From Litoribrevibacter euphylliae (lineage in GTDB: Bacteria; Pseudomonadota; Gammaproteobacteria; Pseudomonadales; Litoribrevibacteraceae): a stretch of DNA of 64,000 bases. Positions 51,831 to 59,720 of this stretch are shown one piece after another (the stretch's first letter is position 1; each line of letters begins with the position of its first letter). A model generated the notes under the pieces. It was not told the origin of the DNA, did not search any database, and worked only from the letters and a program-made list of their open reading frames with translations. The stretch lies in NCBI RefSeq assembly GCF_042646085.1, contig NZ_JBHRSZ010000004.1, positions 744,001 through 808,000 of the forward strand, given 5' to 3'. A program made the translations under genes and the position numbers.

Positions 51831-52120
51831 GTAAGTCCATAAATTGTAAGGGAAAATATCAGTTGGGTAAGAAGCTTAGAGAAGAGTTTAATAGAGACTA
51901 AAAAGCTAGGCTCGATGATAAAACATCAACGAACTGGTTTCTCATTAATACTTCTTTATAGGGTTATGATATTTTCCGGAATTCATATTCGACAAGTCAG
52001 TTAGCTTGTCGCCACTATTTTGGTAAACTAACCGCCTTTCTTCGGAAGGGTGGTGGTTCGCCTTCTCGAAGCCAAAACATCCTGAGCGGTATGATGTTTT
52101 GAACCGTAGATGATTTCTAG
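51831..52120. promoter_or_regulatory. Hairpin-rich leader region between rne and rluC
   Basis: No gene lies in 51831-52320. Three strong inverted repeats occur here: CGACAAG/CTTGTCG (51990-51996 with 52005-52011), ACCGCCTTTC-TTCG-GAAGGGTGGT (52031-52054), and CAAAACATC/GATGTTTTG (52073-52081 with 52093-52101). The place fits the long, self-regulatory 5' leader known for rne. However, the middle hairpin is better on the plus strand, where it forms a C(UUCG)G tetraloop with G-U pairs, so the strand is not settled. Confidence 0.5.
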
Positions 52121-52320
52121 GTGCCTGTCTCAATCTTTATTGATTGGTTTGGTCATCTTGAAAGTGGGTCTTCGGTTTTCTGTAATTCACCACCGAACGT
52201 CATGATAATTGCAAACTTGTCATGGCAAATATTGCCAGCATGCATTAGTTAGTCGTATCGGCGAGGCAGAATATAGCAATAATTCTGCAAGCCATCAATT
52301 GAATAGGTTTATAGTTTTTT
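52121..52320. other. Promoter-side part of the rne/rluC intergenic region
   Basis: About 200 bp ahead of rluC. It contains GCAGAAT/ATTCTGC (52266-52272 with 52282-52288), a 7-bp inverted repeat just before rluC, and a short CAATC/GATTG hairpin near 52131. I could not place reliable promoters for either gene. Confidence 0.4.
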
Positions 52321-53283
52321 ATGAATTCAGCTCCTGAGAGCAAAATCCACTCGGTACAATTAATCGATGTTGACGAAGATTATGAAGGTCAGCGTTTAGA
52401 TAATTTTCTTATCACGCGTTTGAAGGGTGTTCCGAAGTCCAAGGTTTACCAGATTATCCGAAAGGGTGAAGTTCGAGTTAATAAAAAGAGAAAAAAGGCG
52501 GATTATCGTTTGGTTGTGGGGGATCAGGTTCGTGTGCCTCCAATTCGTACTGCTGATCCTAAGCCTCAAGTCAAAGTTTATGATAAGACCTTAAAACTCA
52601 TCGAAGATTCGATTGTTTATGAAGATGATAGCTTTATGGCGATTAATAAACCTTCTGGTATTGCTGTGCATGGTGGTAGTGGAATTACATGGGGCTTGAT
52701 TGAGGCGGTCAGACAAATTCGACCTGATATTCGGCGTTTAGAATTGGTTCATCGTTTGGATCGTGATACTTCAGGCATTATTTTGATCGCCAAAAAGCGT
52801 GCTGCATTATCTGTATTTCATCAGTATCTCCAAAGTAAGCAGATGCAAAAAATCTATCATGCACTCGTGGTTGGTCGTTGGCCTAAGCATAAGAAAGAAG
52901 TGGATGTTCCTTTGAGGAAGATAGAACTTGCATCTGGTGAGCGTATTGTGAAGGTCGATGGTAAAGGCAAGTCATCCAAAACAGAGTATCGAGTCCTGAA
53001 TGCTTATAAAGGATATTCTTTGGTTGAGGCTAGTCCAATTACCGGCAGAACTCATCAAATTCGAGTGCATTGTCAGTTTGCAGGGTGTTCTATTGTCGGT
53101 GATGAGAAGTATTGCCCGGAAGAAGAGTTGCAGTTGCAAAAGGACATGGGATTGAATCGCTTGTGTCTGCATGCCCGCGAATTGAGGTTCAAACATCCAG
53201 AATCTGGAAAACCGATGAAATTGGTTGCAGAGTATGGAAGTGATTTAGAGCAAATTCTGAATAAAGTTAAACAGCAATCTTAA
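52321..53283 (+). CDS. rluC: 23S rRNA pseudouridine synthase RluC
   Basis: Forms pseudouridines in 23S rRNA (955, 2504 and 2580 in E. coli numbering). The 320-residue protein has an N-terminal S4 RNA-binding domain (about 23-80) and the catalytic HRLDRDTSG (144-152, D147). TGRTHQIRVH is the second family motif. It diverges from rne, as in most gammaproteobacteria. Confidence 0.94.
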   Translation: MNSAPESKIHSVQLIDVDEDYEGQRLDNFLITRLKGVPKSKVYQIIRKGEVRVNKKRKKADYRLVVGDQVRVPPIRTADPKPQVKVYDKTLKLIEDSIVYEDDSFMAINKPSGIAVHGGSGITWGLIEAVRQIRPDIRRLELVHRLDRDTSGIILIAKKRAALSVFHQYLQSKQMQKIYHALVVGRWPKHKKEVDVPLRKIELASGERIVKVDGKGKSSKTEYRVLNAYKGYSLVEASPITGRTHQIRVHCQFAGCSIVGDEKYCPEEELQLQKDMGLNRLCLHARELRFKHPESGKPMKLVAEYGSDLEQILNKVKQQS

Positions 53284-53300
53284 GGTTTATAAATCGAATT

Positions 53301-53960
53301 ATGTCGAAGCAATATGATCTGATTATTTTTGATTGGGATGGAACGCTGGTTGATAGCGCTGATCTGATTGTGATGTGTATGCAGTTAGCGTTTTCTGATG
53401 CTCAGTTAGTGGTGCCTGGTGCTGAAGAGATTCGAAATATTATTGGTTTGGGGTTGAATGAGGCAATTATTGAGTTGAACGGGCATACCCCTGAGTCAAA
53501 AATCAAAGAGCTTCGAGAGCGTTACTCTTATCATTTTCACAAAAATGATATTCATGAGTTGAGCGTTTTTGATGGGGTTTATGAGCTTTTGATGAGGCTG
53601 CAGGGGCAGGGACGTCTTTCTGCTGTTGCAACAGGGAAAAGTCGTAAAGGCTTGGCAAGAGGTTTGAGCCGTTTCAAACAATCAGAGCTATTTACAACCA
53701 CTCGTTGTGCAGATGAAACCAAATCCAAGCCGCATCCTTTAATGCTTGAAGAAATTTTACGAGAAGTGAATGTTCCTCTTGAGCGAGCGGTGATGGTGGG
53801 TGATTCGATTTACGATATGGAAATGGCGCAGCGTTTAGGGATGGATTCAATTGGTGTCACTTATGGTGTGCACTGTTATGACCGTTTAAGTCAGTTTAAA
53901 CCTGTAACGGTGGTCGATAATGTTTCTTCGTTGTCGAGCTTTTTATTAAATAAACACTAA
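53301..53960 (+). CDS. HAD-family phosphatase (phosphoglycolate-phosphatase-like)
   Basis: A 219-residue HAD hydrolase with DWDGTLVDS (D11 and D13 catalytic), a helical cap, the motif-II threonine in VATGKSRKG and VMVGDSIYDMEMA as motif IV. Substrate not evident; homologues at this site are often labelled phosphoglycolate phosphatase. It follows rluC by 17 bp and is likely co-transcribed. Confidence 0.88.
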   Translation: MSKQYDLIIFDWDGTLVDSADLIVMCMQLAFSDAQLVVPGAEEIRNIIGLGLNEAIIELNGHTPESKIKELRERYSYHFHKNDIHELSVFDGVYELLMRLQGQGRLSAVATGKSRKGLARGLSRFKQSELFTTTRCADETKSKPHPLMLEEILREVNVPLERAVMVGDSIYDMEMAQRLGMDSIGVTYGVHCYDRLSQFKPVTVVDNVSSLSSFLLNKH

Positions 53961-54035
53961 ATAAATGATTCGGTAGCTGGTATAACGCTATCACAAAATG
54001 TATGTTCATTTTTCGATGAATGAAGGAGAGTAGTT

Positions 54036-55028
54036 GTGTTTGATGATAAAACACGTGAAGCGATGAAGGATGCTTCGGCAGGGAGTTCTGATAGTAAAGA
54101 GTGGAAGCTAATCGAGAAAATGGTGCTGACTTTGGCGTTGGAGCAAAAAAAAGCTCGTCGCTGGGCGATCTTTAAGTTCCTGATTGTGGTTGGCTTTATG
54201 TTTTTTGTGTTTTCGGCGACTCTTCAGACGGCAAAGCTTGATAAGCAAATGCTAGCGGGTAGTCAACCGCATACGGCTATGGTTGAAGTGAAAGGGCCAG
54301 TTATGGCTGATGGCGATGCGAGTGCGGATATATTGGTTACAGGTCTTCGTGAAGCCTTTGAAAATCCTAATGTTCAAGGTGTAGTGTTGAGGATTAATAG
54401 TCCTGGTGGGTCACCGGTTCAGGCCGGTTATGTTAATGATGAAATTAAACGCCTTAAAGCTCTGCACCCTGGCATTCCTGTATATGCAGTGATTTCAGAT
54501 TTAGGAGCATCAGGGGCATATTACATTGCAGTGGCCGCTGATAAGATTTATGCGGACAAGGCAAGCTTGGTGGGTTCGATTGGTGTAACGGCTTCAAGTT
54601 TTGGGTTTGTTGAAACGATTGAAAAGCTTGGTATGGAGCGTAGAACCTTTACGTCGGGTGAGCATAAGGGCTTTTTAGATCCTTTCTTACCGGTAAAAGC
54701 GGACGAGAAAAAGTTTTGGGAAACGGTGCTCAATACAACACATAAGCAGTTTATCTCTGTTGTTAAAGAAGGTCGGGGCGATCGTTTGGCTGAGAACCCT
54801 GATTTGTTTTCCGGTTTGGTTTGGTCTGGTGAGCAGGCAATTGAGCTGGGGTTGGTTGATGAGCTTGGTAGTAGCAGTTATGTTGCACGTGAGGTGATCG
54901 GTGCTGAAAAAATTGTTGATTACACGCCTAAACCTGATCCTTTCCAGGAGTTTACTAAGAGACTTGGTACCAGTATGGCAATGTACTTCAGTAAAGCTTT
55001 AGGGATTGAGGCGCCTGTATTGAGGTAG
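54036..55028 (+). CDS. sppA: Signal peptide peptidase SppA (S49, short form)
   Basis: Membrane serine protease of 330 residues, starting at GTG 54036 after AAGGAGAG. One membrane helix (about 44-62) precedes the protease domain. The Ser-Lys dyad is visible as S159 in GASGAYYIA and K211 in SGEHKGFLDPF, 52 residues apart as in the Bacillus enzyme. NSPGGSP forms the oxyanion-side loop. It degrades leftover signal peptides. Confidence 0.9.
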   Translation: MFDDKTREAMKDASAGSSDSKEWKLIEKMVLTLALEQKKARRWAIFKFLIVVGFMFFVFSATLQTAKLDKQMLAGSQPHTAMVEVKGPVMADGDASADILVTGLREAFENPNVQGVVLRINSPGGSPVQAGYVNDEIKRLKALHPGIPVYAVISDLGASGAYYIAVAADKIYADKASLVGSIGVTASSFGFVETIEKLGMERRTFTSGEHKGFLDPFLPVKADEKKFWETVLNTTHKQFISVVKEGRGDRLAENPDLFSGLVWSGEQAIELGLVDELGSSSYVAREVIGAEKIVDYTPKPDPFQEFTKRLGTSMAMYFSKALGIEAPVLR

Positions 55029-55047
55029 ATTTCTTTCGGGTGTTTAT

Positions 55048-55075
55048 AAATGGAGGCGTAACGCCTCCATTTTTG
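55048..55075. terminator. Bidirectional terminator between sppA and maf
   Basis: AAATGGAGGC pairs with GCCTCCATTT around a short GTAAC loop, followed by further T. Confidence 0.88.
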
Positions 55076-55098
55076 TATGAGATTTAATTCTTAAGGCT

Positions 55099-55686
55099 TC
55101 AGGCTAGAATATTGACGCCTTCATTTTCTAACATGCGATTCAGTTTAATTAATGGTAGGCCTATTAGGGTATTTGGGTCATCACCTTCCAGTTTTTCAAA
55201 TAAGGCAATTCCTAATGCTTCGCTTTTGAAGCTTCCTGCGCACTTTAAAACATCTTCTTTATCAACGTAGTTGCTGGCTTGCTCTTTCGTTAAGTCTCGG
55301 AAGGTGACAAAGAAAGGCTCTACAAGCGATTGATAATTGCCTGTTTCTGCATTGTATAGGCAAAGCCCTGTGTGAAAGGTGACTGTTTTGCCTGACATAC
55401 TCATAAGTTGTTTGATTGCGTTTTCTTTTGTATGCGGTTTCCCAAGTGCTACCCCGTCAACTTCAGCTACTTGGTCTGAGGCTATAATGAGTCCTGCCTC
55501 AAGGTCGGATGCAACCGCTTTTGCTTTTTCAATGGAAAGGCGGAGGGATAAATCTTTTGGTGTCTCGTCCGCAAGAGGGGATTCATCAATGTCTGGGCTG
55601 ATGCAGTGATAGTCGACCTGGAATTTTTCAAGAAGTTGTCTTCTGAAGGGTGAAGAAGAGGCTAAAATAAGAGGTGTATTAGGCAT
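55099..55686 (-). CDS. Maf-family nucleotide pyrophosphatase (YceF type)
   Basis: A 195-residue house-cleaning enzyme that hydrolyses non-canonical nucleoside triphosphates; this position in the genome belongs to the YceF subtype (7-methyl-GTP). The N-terminal LASSSPFRRQLL, central LIIASDQVAEV and KCAGSFKSEALG are family motifs. It diverges from yceD across 116 bp. Confidence 0.9.
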   Translation of the reverse strand: MPNTPLILASSSPFRRQLLEKFQVDYHCISPDIDESPLADETPKDLSLRLSIEKAKAVASDLEAGLIIASDQVAEVDGVALGKPHTKENAIKQLMSMSGKTVTFHTGLCLYNAETGNYQSLVEPFFVTFRDLTKEQASNYVDKEDVLKCAGSFKSEALGIALFEKLEGDDPNTLIGLPLIKLNRMLENEGVNILA

Positions 55687-55764
55687 AGTAAGTTCTTAAT
55701 GGCTCTACTGAATAAGTTGAAGTGCATTTTAATGCTAAATTGTCGTTTTTTCATTAATTTACCT

Positions 55765-55793
55765 TTGACAGCAGTAGTATCAATCCCTATTAT
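55765..55793 (+). promoter_or_regulatory. Near-consensus sigma70 promoter for yceD-rpmF
   Basis: TTGACA (55765-55770), a 17-bp spacer, then TATTAT (55788-55793). Transcription should start near 55800, only about 3 bases before the yceD ATG at 55803, giving an almost leaderless mRNA. Confidence 0.75.
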
Positions 55794-55802
55794 GGCGCCC
55801 TT

Positions 55803-56333
55803 ATGTCAAAGTCATCATTACCAGATTATGTAAATCCACGTCGATTGGCTGTTCAGGGCATGACTCTGGAAGGTCAAATTTCGGCTGATTCCTTCAAAAG
55901 AATTGCTGAAGTGGCAACTATTACGAGTCAAGGTGTTGAGGTGTCTTTAAAGTTCTTCTGTGATGAAGAAAACTTTAAAGTGATCTCGGGTACTGTCGAA
56001 GTGGAACTTGATTTGGATTGTCAGCGGTGTTTGAGTCCGGTAAATGTTAAGGTGATTAGTGATTTTGAAGTGGCTATTGTAGCTAGTGATGAGTCAGCCA
56101 AAAATATCCCCAAACATTATGAACCGGTCATTGTTGAGGAAGATACCCTCGAACTTGTACCGCTGATTGAAGAAGAGCTTATACTGGCCTTGCCAATGCA
56201 TGCTTATCACGATGATTGTGATGTACAAATGTCTTTTGGCGAGACTGAATTAGACGCTGCAGAAGTGGAAGAAACTACCCCTAATCCATTTCATGTGCTA
56301 GCAAATTTGAAAGTGGGTAAATCAAAGAATTAG
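55803..56333 (+). CDS. yceD: YceD/DUF177 family protein
   Basis: A 176-residue protein of the YceD group, always next to rpmF and linked to 23S rRNA or ribosome assembly. The N-terminus (LPDYVNPRRLAVQG) and the CxxC in LDLDCQRCLSPV, a possible metal site, are family features. No Shine-Dalgarno is present before the ATG, which fits the near-leaderless start predicted from its promoter. rpmF follows 12 bp downstream. Confidence 0.9.
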   Translation: MSKSSLPDYVNPRRLAVQGMTLEGQISADSFKRIAEVATITSQGVEVSLKFFCDEENFKVISGTVEVELDLDCQRCLSPVNVKVISDFEVAIVASDESAKNIPKHYEPVIVEEDTLELVPLIEEELILALPMHAYHDDCDVQMSFGETELDAAEVEETTPNPFHVLANLKVGKSKN

Positions 56334-56345
56334 GAGCAATCAGGC

Positions 56346-56537
56346 ATGGCTGTTCAAAAAAACAAAAAGACTCGTTCTAAGCGTGGTATGCGTCGTTCAC
56401 ATGACGCTCTAACTGGCGCTGCGTTGTCTATTGACGCGACAACTGGTGAAAAACATCTTCGTCACCACATTACTGCAGACGGTTTCTACCGTGGCAAGCA
56501 AGTTGTTGCTAAAGCAGAAGCTGCTGACGAAGAGTAA
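56346..56537 (+). CDS. rpmF: 50S ribosomal protein L32
   Basis: A 63-residue, strongly basic protein starting MAVQKNKKTRSKRGMRRSHDAL, the standard L32 N-terminus; HHITADGFYRGKQV closes it. TAGGAG lies upstream. It sits between yceD and plsX as usual. Confidence 0.97.
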   Translation: MAVQKNKKTRSKRGMRRSHDALTGAALSIDATTGEKHLRHHITADGFYRGKQVVAKAEAADEE

Positions 56538-56545
56538 GATCTAGT

Positions 56546-57541
56546 ATGATCACCATTGCGGTTGATGCAATGGGTGGGGATTTTGGCCCACAGATCACGG
56601 TATCAGGCGCCCTCAAATGCCTAGAGATGGTGCCTGATCTCCGACTTATTCTGGTCGGGGATCAAGAACAAATCCTTCCCTTAGTTCCACATAATTTATC
56701 TTCCTTTGTAGAAGTAATTCATACTGACCAGTGGGTCGCTATGGACGATAAGCCGTCCAAGGCATTGCGCGGTTTACCCAATTCTTCGATGAAATTGGCT
56801 GCTCAGACTGTGTCAGAAGGTAAAGCTGATGCGTTAGTCAGCGCTGGAAATACCGGTGCCTTGATGGCTATCAGTCGGCATGTGTTGCAAACTCTTCCTG
56901 GAATTGATCGACCAGCAATTATGGCTCGATTACCTGTGAAAGAGGGAGCAACTTATATGCTTGATCTGGGAGCTAATGTCGATTGTCAAGCAGAGCATCT
57001 TTACCAGTTTGCTGTGATGGGAACAGCCTTTGCTGCTGCGAATGGTCATGTGATTCAGCCAAAAGTTGCGCTTCTTAACGTTGGTGTGGAATCTATCAAA
57101 GGGAATCAGCAAGTACGATTGGCTTCACATCAAATAGCGCAATGTGAAGCATTAAATTTTGTAGGCTTTGTCGAGGGTAACGAGCTTTTTTCAGGAAAAG
57201 CGGACGTTATTGTGTGTGATGGTTTTGTTGGAAATGTAGCTCTTAAAGCTTCCGAAAGTGTCATGCGTCTTGCTGTTGATAAAATTCAGAAGCGTTTATC
57301 TGTTTGGTGGTTGAAATGGTTAGGTTTGTTCCTTAAGCCGCTCTTAAAAAGCTTGGCAAGAGAACTTGATCCTACCTATCTCAACGGCGCTTTGTTGGTT
57401 GGCTTGAATGGTATTGTAGTCAAGAGTCATGGTGCCTCGGATGAGCAAGGCTTTACCAATGCTATTATGCAGGCCTATAGAGAAGTGAGTAACAAATCTA
57501 ATGATCACTTCGAAGAAATTATGGATCAGATAGAGTTTTAG
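56546..57541 (+). CDS. plsX: Phosphate acyltransferase PlsX
   Basis: Makes acyl-phosphate from acyl-ACP, the first step toward phosphatidic acid in the PlsX-PlsY route. The 331-residue protein has the N-terminal ITIAVDAMGGDFGP, ALVSAGNTGALMA and VCDGFVGNVALKASE. It follows rpmF by 8 bp and precedes fabD by 8 bp. Confidence 0.95.
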   Translation: MITIAVDAMGGDFGPQITVSGALKCLEMVPDLRLILVGDQEQILPLVPHNLSSFVEVIHTDQWVAMDDKPSKALRGLPNSSMKLAAQTVSEGKADALVSAGNTGALMAISRHVLQTLPGIDRPAIMARLPVKEGATYMLDLGANVDCQAEHLYQFAVMGTAFAAANGHVIQPKVALLNVGVESIKGNQQVRLASHQIAQCEALNFVGFVEGNELFSGKADVIVCDGFVGNVALKASESVMRLAVDKIQKRLSVWWLKWLGLFLKPLLKSLARELDPTYLNGALLVGLNGIVVKSHGASDEQGFTNAIMQAYREVSNKSNDHFEEIMDQIEF

Positions 57542-57549
57542 GAGACGTT

Positions 57550-58479
57550 ATGGCTCATGCGTTTATTTTTCCTGGTCAGGGTTCCCAGTCTGTGGGTATG
57601 GGAAGTGATTATTTTCAAGATTCAGCTATTTTCCGAAATGCTATGGAAGAGGCATCTGACGCTCTGAAGTATGACCTTTGGGATCTGATTGTTAACAATT
57701 CGGACGATAAGCTAAGTCAAACTGAGTATACGCAGCCAGCGTTACTGGCGGTTTCTGTAGCAATGTTTCGAGTTGCTATGGATCGTATGGGTGATGAGCC
57801 GGTTGTGCTTTCTGGTCACAGTTTAGGTGAATATTCTGCTTTGGTCGCTGCTGAATCATTGTCTTTTCAAGATGCATTGCAGGTTGTTCAGGCGCGTGGT
57901 CGATACATGCAACAGGCGGTCCCGGCTGGTGAAGGTGCTATGGCTGCTGTGCTTGGCTTGGATCAGGCTGCTATCGAAGAAATATGTTCTGGTGTAGACG
58001 GTGTAGTGGAAGCTGCAAACATCAATGCGCCAGGACAAATTGTAATTGCTGGTGAGAAAGCGGCGGTTCAGTCTGTGTTGCCTTTGTTAAAGGATGCAGG
58101 TGCAAAACGAGCTATCGAATTGCCTGTAAGTGTTCCGTCTCACTGCAGTCTTATGAAGCCAGCTGCTGAGCGATTGAAAGACTTGTTGGCGGATGTCGCG
58201 GTTTCAATGCCATCTATTCCTGTGATTCATAACGTTACTGCTAACAGTGCAGCTTCAGAGCAAGAAATACGTTCTTTACTTGTAGAGCAGTTGTTTAGCC
58301 CTGTTCGGTGGGTTGAATGTGTCGAAGCTATCAAAGGTTATTCCGTTGAGGGGAATGCAGTTGATAGATTGGTTGAATGTGGCGCAGGAAATGTGTTGAC
58401 TGGATTGGCCAAGCGTATTGATCGTGCTTTGCCTTGTATAACGATGAATTCGATATCTTCTTTGGATGATCTAAGCTGA
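57550..58479 (+). CDS. fabD: Malonyl-CoA:ACP transacylase FabD
   Basis: Loads malonyl groups on ACP. The 309-residue protein has the nucleophile S91 in SGHSLGEYSAL and catalytic H198 in VPSHCSLM; FPGQGSQ marks the N-terminus. TAGGAGACGTT precedes the ATG. Confidence 0.96.
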   Translation: MAHAFIFPGQGSQSVGMGSDYFQDSAIFRNAMEEASDALKYDLWDLIVNNSDDKLSQTEYTQPALLAVSVAMFRVAMDRMGDEPVVLSGHSLGEYSALVAAESLSFQDALQVVQARGRYMQQAVPAGEGAMAAVLGLDQAAIEEICSGVDGVVEAANINAPGQIVIAGEKAAVQSVLPLLKDAGAKRAIELPVSVPSHCSLMKPAAERLKDLLADVAVSMPSIPVIHNVTANSAASEQEIRSLLVEQLFSPVRWVECVEAIKGYSVEGNAVDRLVECGAGNVLTGLAKRIDRALPCITMNSISSLDDLS

Positions 58480-58488
58480 GGGAAGACT

Positions 58489-59220
58489 ATGTCTGATCAA
58501 AAAGTGGCTTTAGTAACAGGAGCAAGTCGTGGTATTGGTGCTGCTATTGCCAATAAGTTAGTTACTGAAGGTTATTTTGTCATTGGGACTGCAACTTCTG
58601 ATGCGGGTGCAGAGGCTATTACTGGTGCTCTGGCAGGAAAGGGTGTTGGAAAGGCGCTGGATGTGAGTTCATCAGAAGCGGTGTCCGACTTTTTTACTGT
58701 GCTGAAAGAGAGCGATCAGTTGCCATTGATTGTGGTAAATAATGCCGGGATTACTGATGATGGATTGGCTTTAAGAATGAAAGAGGCTCAATGGCAAAAG
58801 GTTATTGAGACCAACTTGACGGGGGCTTACCGAGTCACTCAGGCTTCTTTGAAGGCCATGACAAAGGCTCGTTGGGGGCGCGTCATTAATGTTTCTTCGG
58901 TTGTCGCTCAAGCGGGTAATCCTGGTCAGGCGAATTACTGTGCTGCTAAAGCAGGTTTAGAAGGAATGACTCGCTCTTTGGCTAAAGAGTTAGCGAATAG
59001 AAATGTTACATTTAATTGCGTTGCGCCAGGTTTTATTGCTTCTGATATGACGGAAGCTTTAAATGATCAGCAGAAAGATGCAATATTGAACCAAATTCCT
59101 ATGGGGCGTATGGGGAGTGCAGATGAAGTGGCGTCTGTAATTGCTTTCTTAAGTTCAGAAAGCGCATCTTATATAACTGGTCAGGTAATCCAGGTAAATG
59201 GCGGTATGTATTTGAATTAA
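58489..59220 (+). CDS. fabG: 3-oxoacyl-ACP reductase FabG
   Basis: NADPH-dependent reductase of 243 residues. TGASRGIG (10-17), NNAG and the canonical catalytic set S137, Y150, K154 (YCAAK) are all present, in contrast to the atypical SDR at 11750-12616. It starts 9 bp after fabD, with GGGAAG upstream. Confidence 0.96.
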   Translation: MSDQKVALVTGASRGIGAAIANKLVTEGYFVIGTATSDAGAEAITGALAGKGVGKALDVSSSEAVSDFFTVLKESDQLPLIVVNNAGITDDGLALRMKEAQWQKVIETNLTGAYRVTQASLKAMTKARWGRVINVSSVVAQAGNPGQANYCAAKAGLEGMTRSLAKELANRNVTFNCVAPGFIASDMTEALNDQQKDAILNQIPMGRMGSADEVASVIAFLSSESASYITGQVIQVNGGMYLN

Positions 59221-59250
59221 TTCTGTAAAGGTAAGTTTTGCTTTGGTGAT

Positions 59251-59333
59251 ACTTGCGGTTGATTTTAGAATTTGTTCGTTGACATATTTAACTTTAAAAC
59301 CTATAAAGATCCTTTAATTTACACTTGCGGTTG
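59251..59333 (+). repeat. 11-bp direct repeat bracketing the acpP promoter
   Basis: ACTTGCGGTTG occurs at 59251-59261 and again at 59323-59333, 72 bp apart. The -35/-10 pair lies between the copies. It may be a regulator site. Confidence 0.6.
59279..59307 (+). promoter_or_regulatory. Strong sigma70 promoter for acpP
   Basis: TTGACA (59279-59284), a 17-bp spacer and TATAAA (59302-59307), in the 174-bp gap after fabG. It predicts a 5' leader of about 80 nt and independent, high expression of acpP. Confidence 0.85.
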
Positions 59334-59394
59334 TTTGATTGCTTTAGATAAACTAGCAACCACTAAATTAATACTGTTGGGAGAATGTTCGCTC

Positions 59395-59628
59395 ATGAGC
59401 ACAATTGAAGAGCGCGTCAAGAAGATTGTTTGTGAACAGCTAGCTGTTAAGATTGAGGATGTAAATCCTTCCTCATCTTTCGTAGACGACCTTGGTGCAG
59501 ACTCACTAGATACTGTTGAGTTGGTGATGGCTTTGGAAGAGGAATTTGAAACTGAGATTCCGGACGAAGAAGCTGAGAAGCTAACTACTGTTCAAGACGC
59601 GATTGATTACGTCGTAGCGAACCTTTGA
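59395..59628 (+). CDS. acpP: Acyl carrier protein AcpP
   Basis: The central carrier of fatty-acid synthesis, 77 residues, highly acidic. The phosphopantetheine is attached at S37 in GADSLDTVEL. The start is ATG 59395, preceded by GGGAG; the longer frame from 59272 runs through the promoter. A terminator follows, so acpP has its own transcript. Confidence 0.97.
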   Translation: MSTIEERVKKIVCEQLAVKIEDVNPSSSFVDDLGADSLDTVELVMALEEEFETEIPDEEAEKLTTVQDAIDYVVANL

Positions 59629-59645
59629 TCTCAAGCTAAGGTTTG

Positions 59646-59674
59646 AAAAAAGCCGCCTGAATTGGCGGCTTTTC
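59646..59674. terminator. Terminator after acpP
   Basis: AGCCGCC (59651-59657) pairs with GGCGGCT (59664-59670), with A-run before and T-run after. Confidence 0.93.
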
Positions 59675-59720
59675 TGTGTCTGGCATATTTTAAAGAATGG
59701 AAGCGTAAAAGCGTGAGGTA

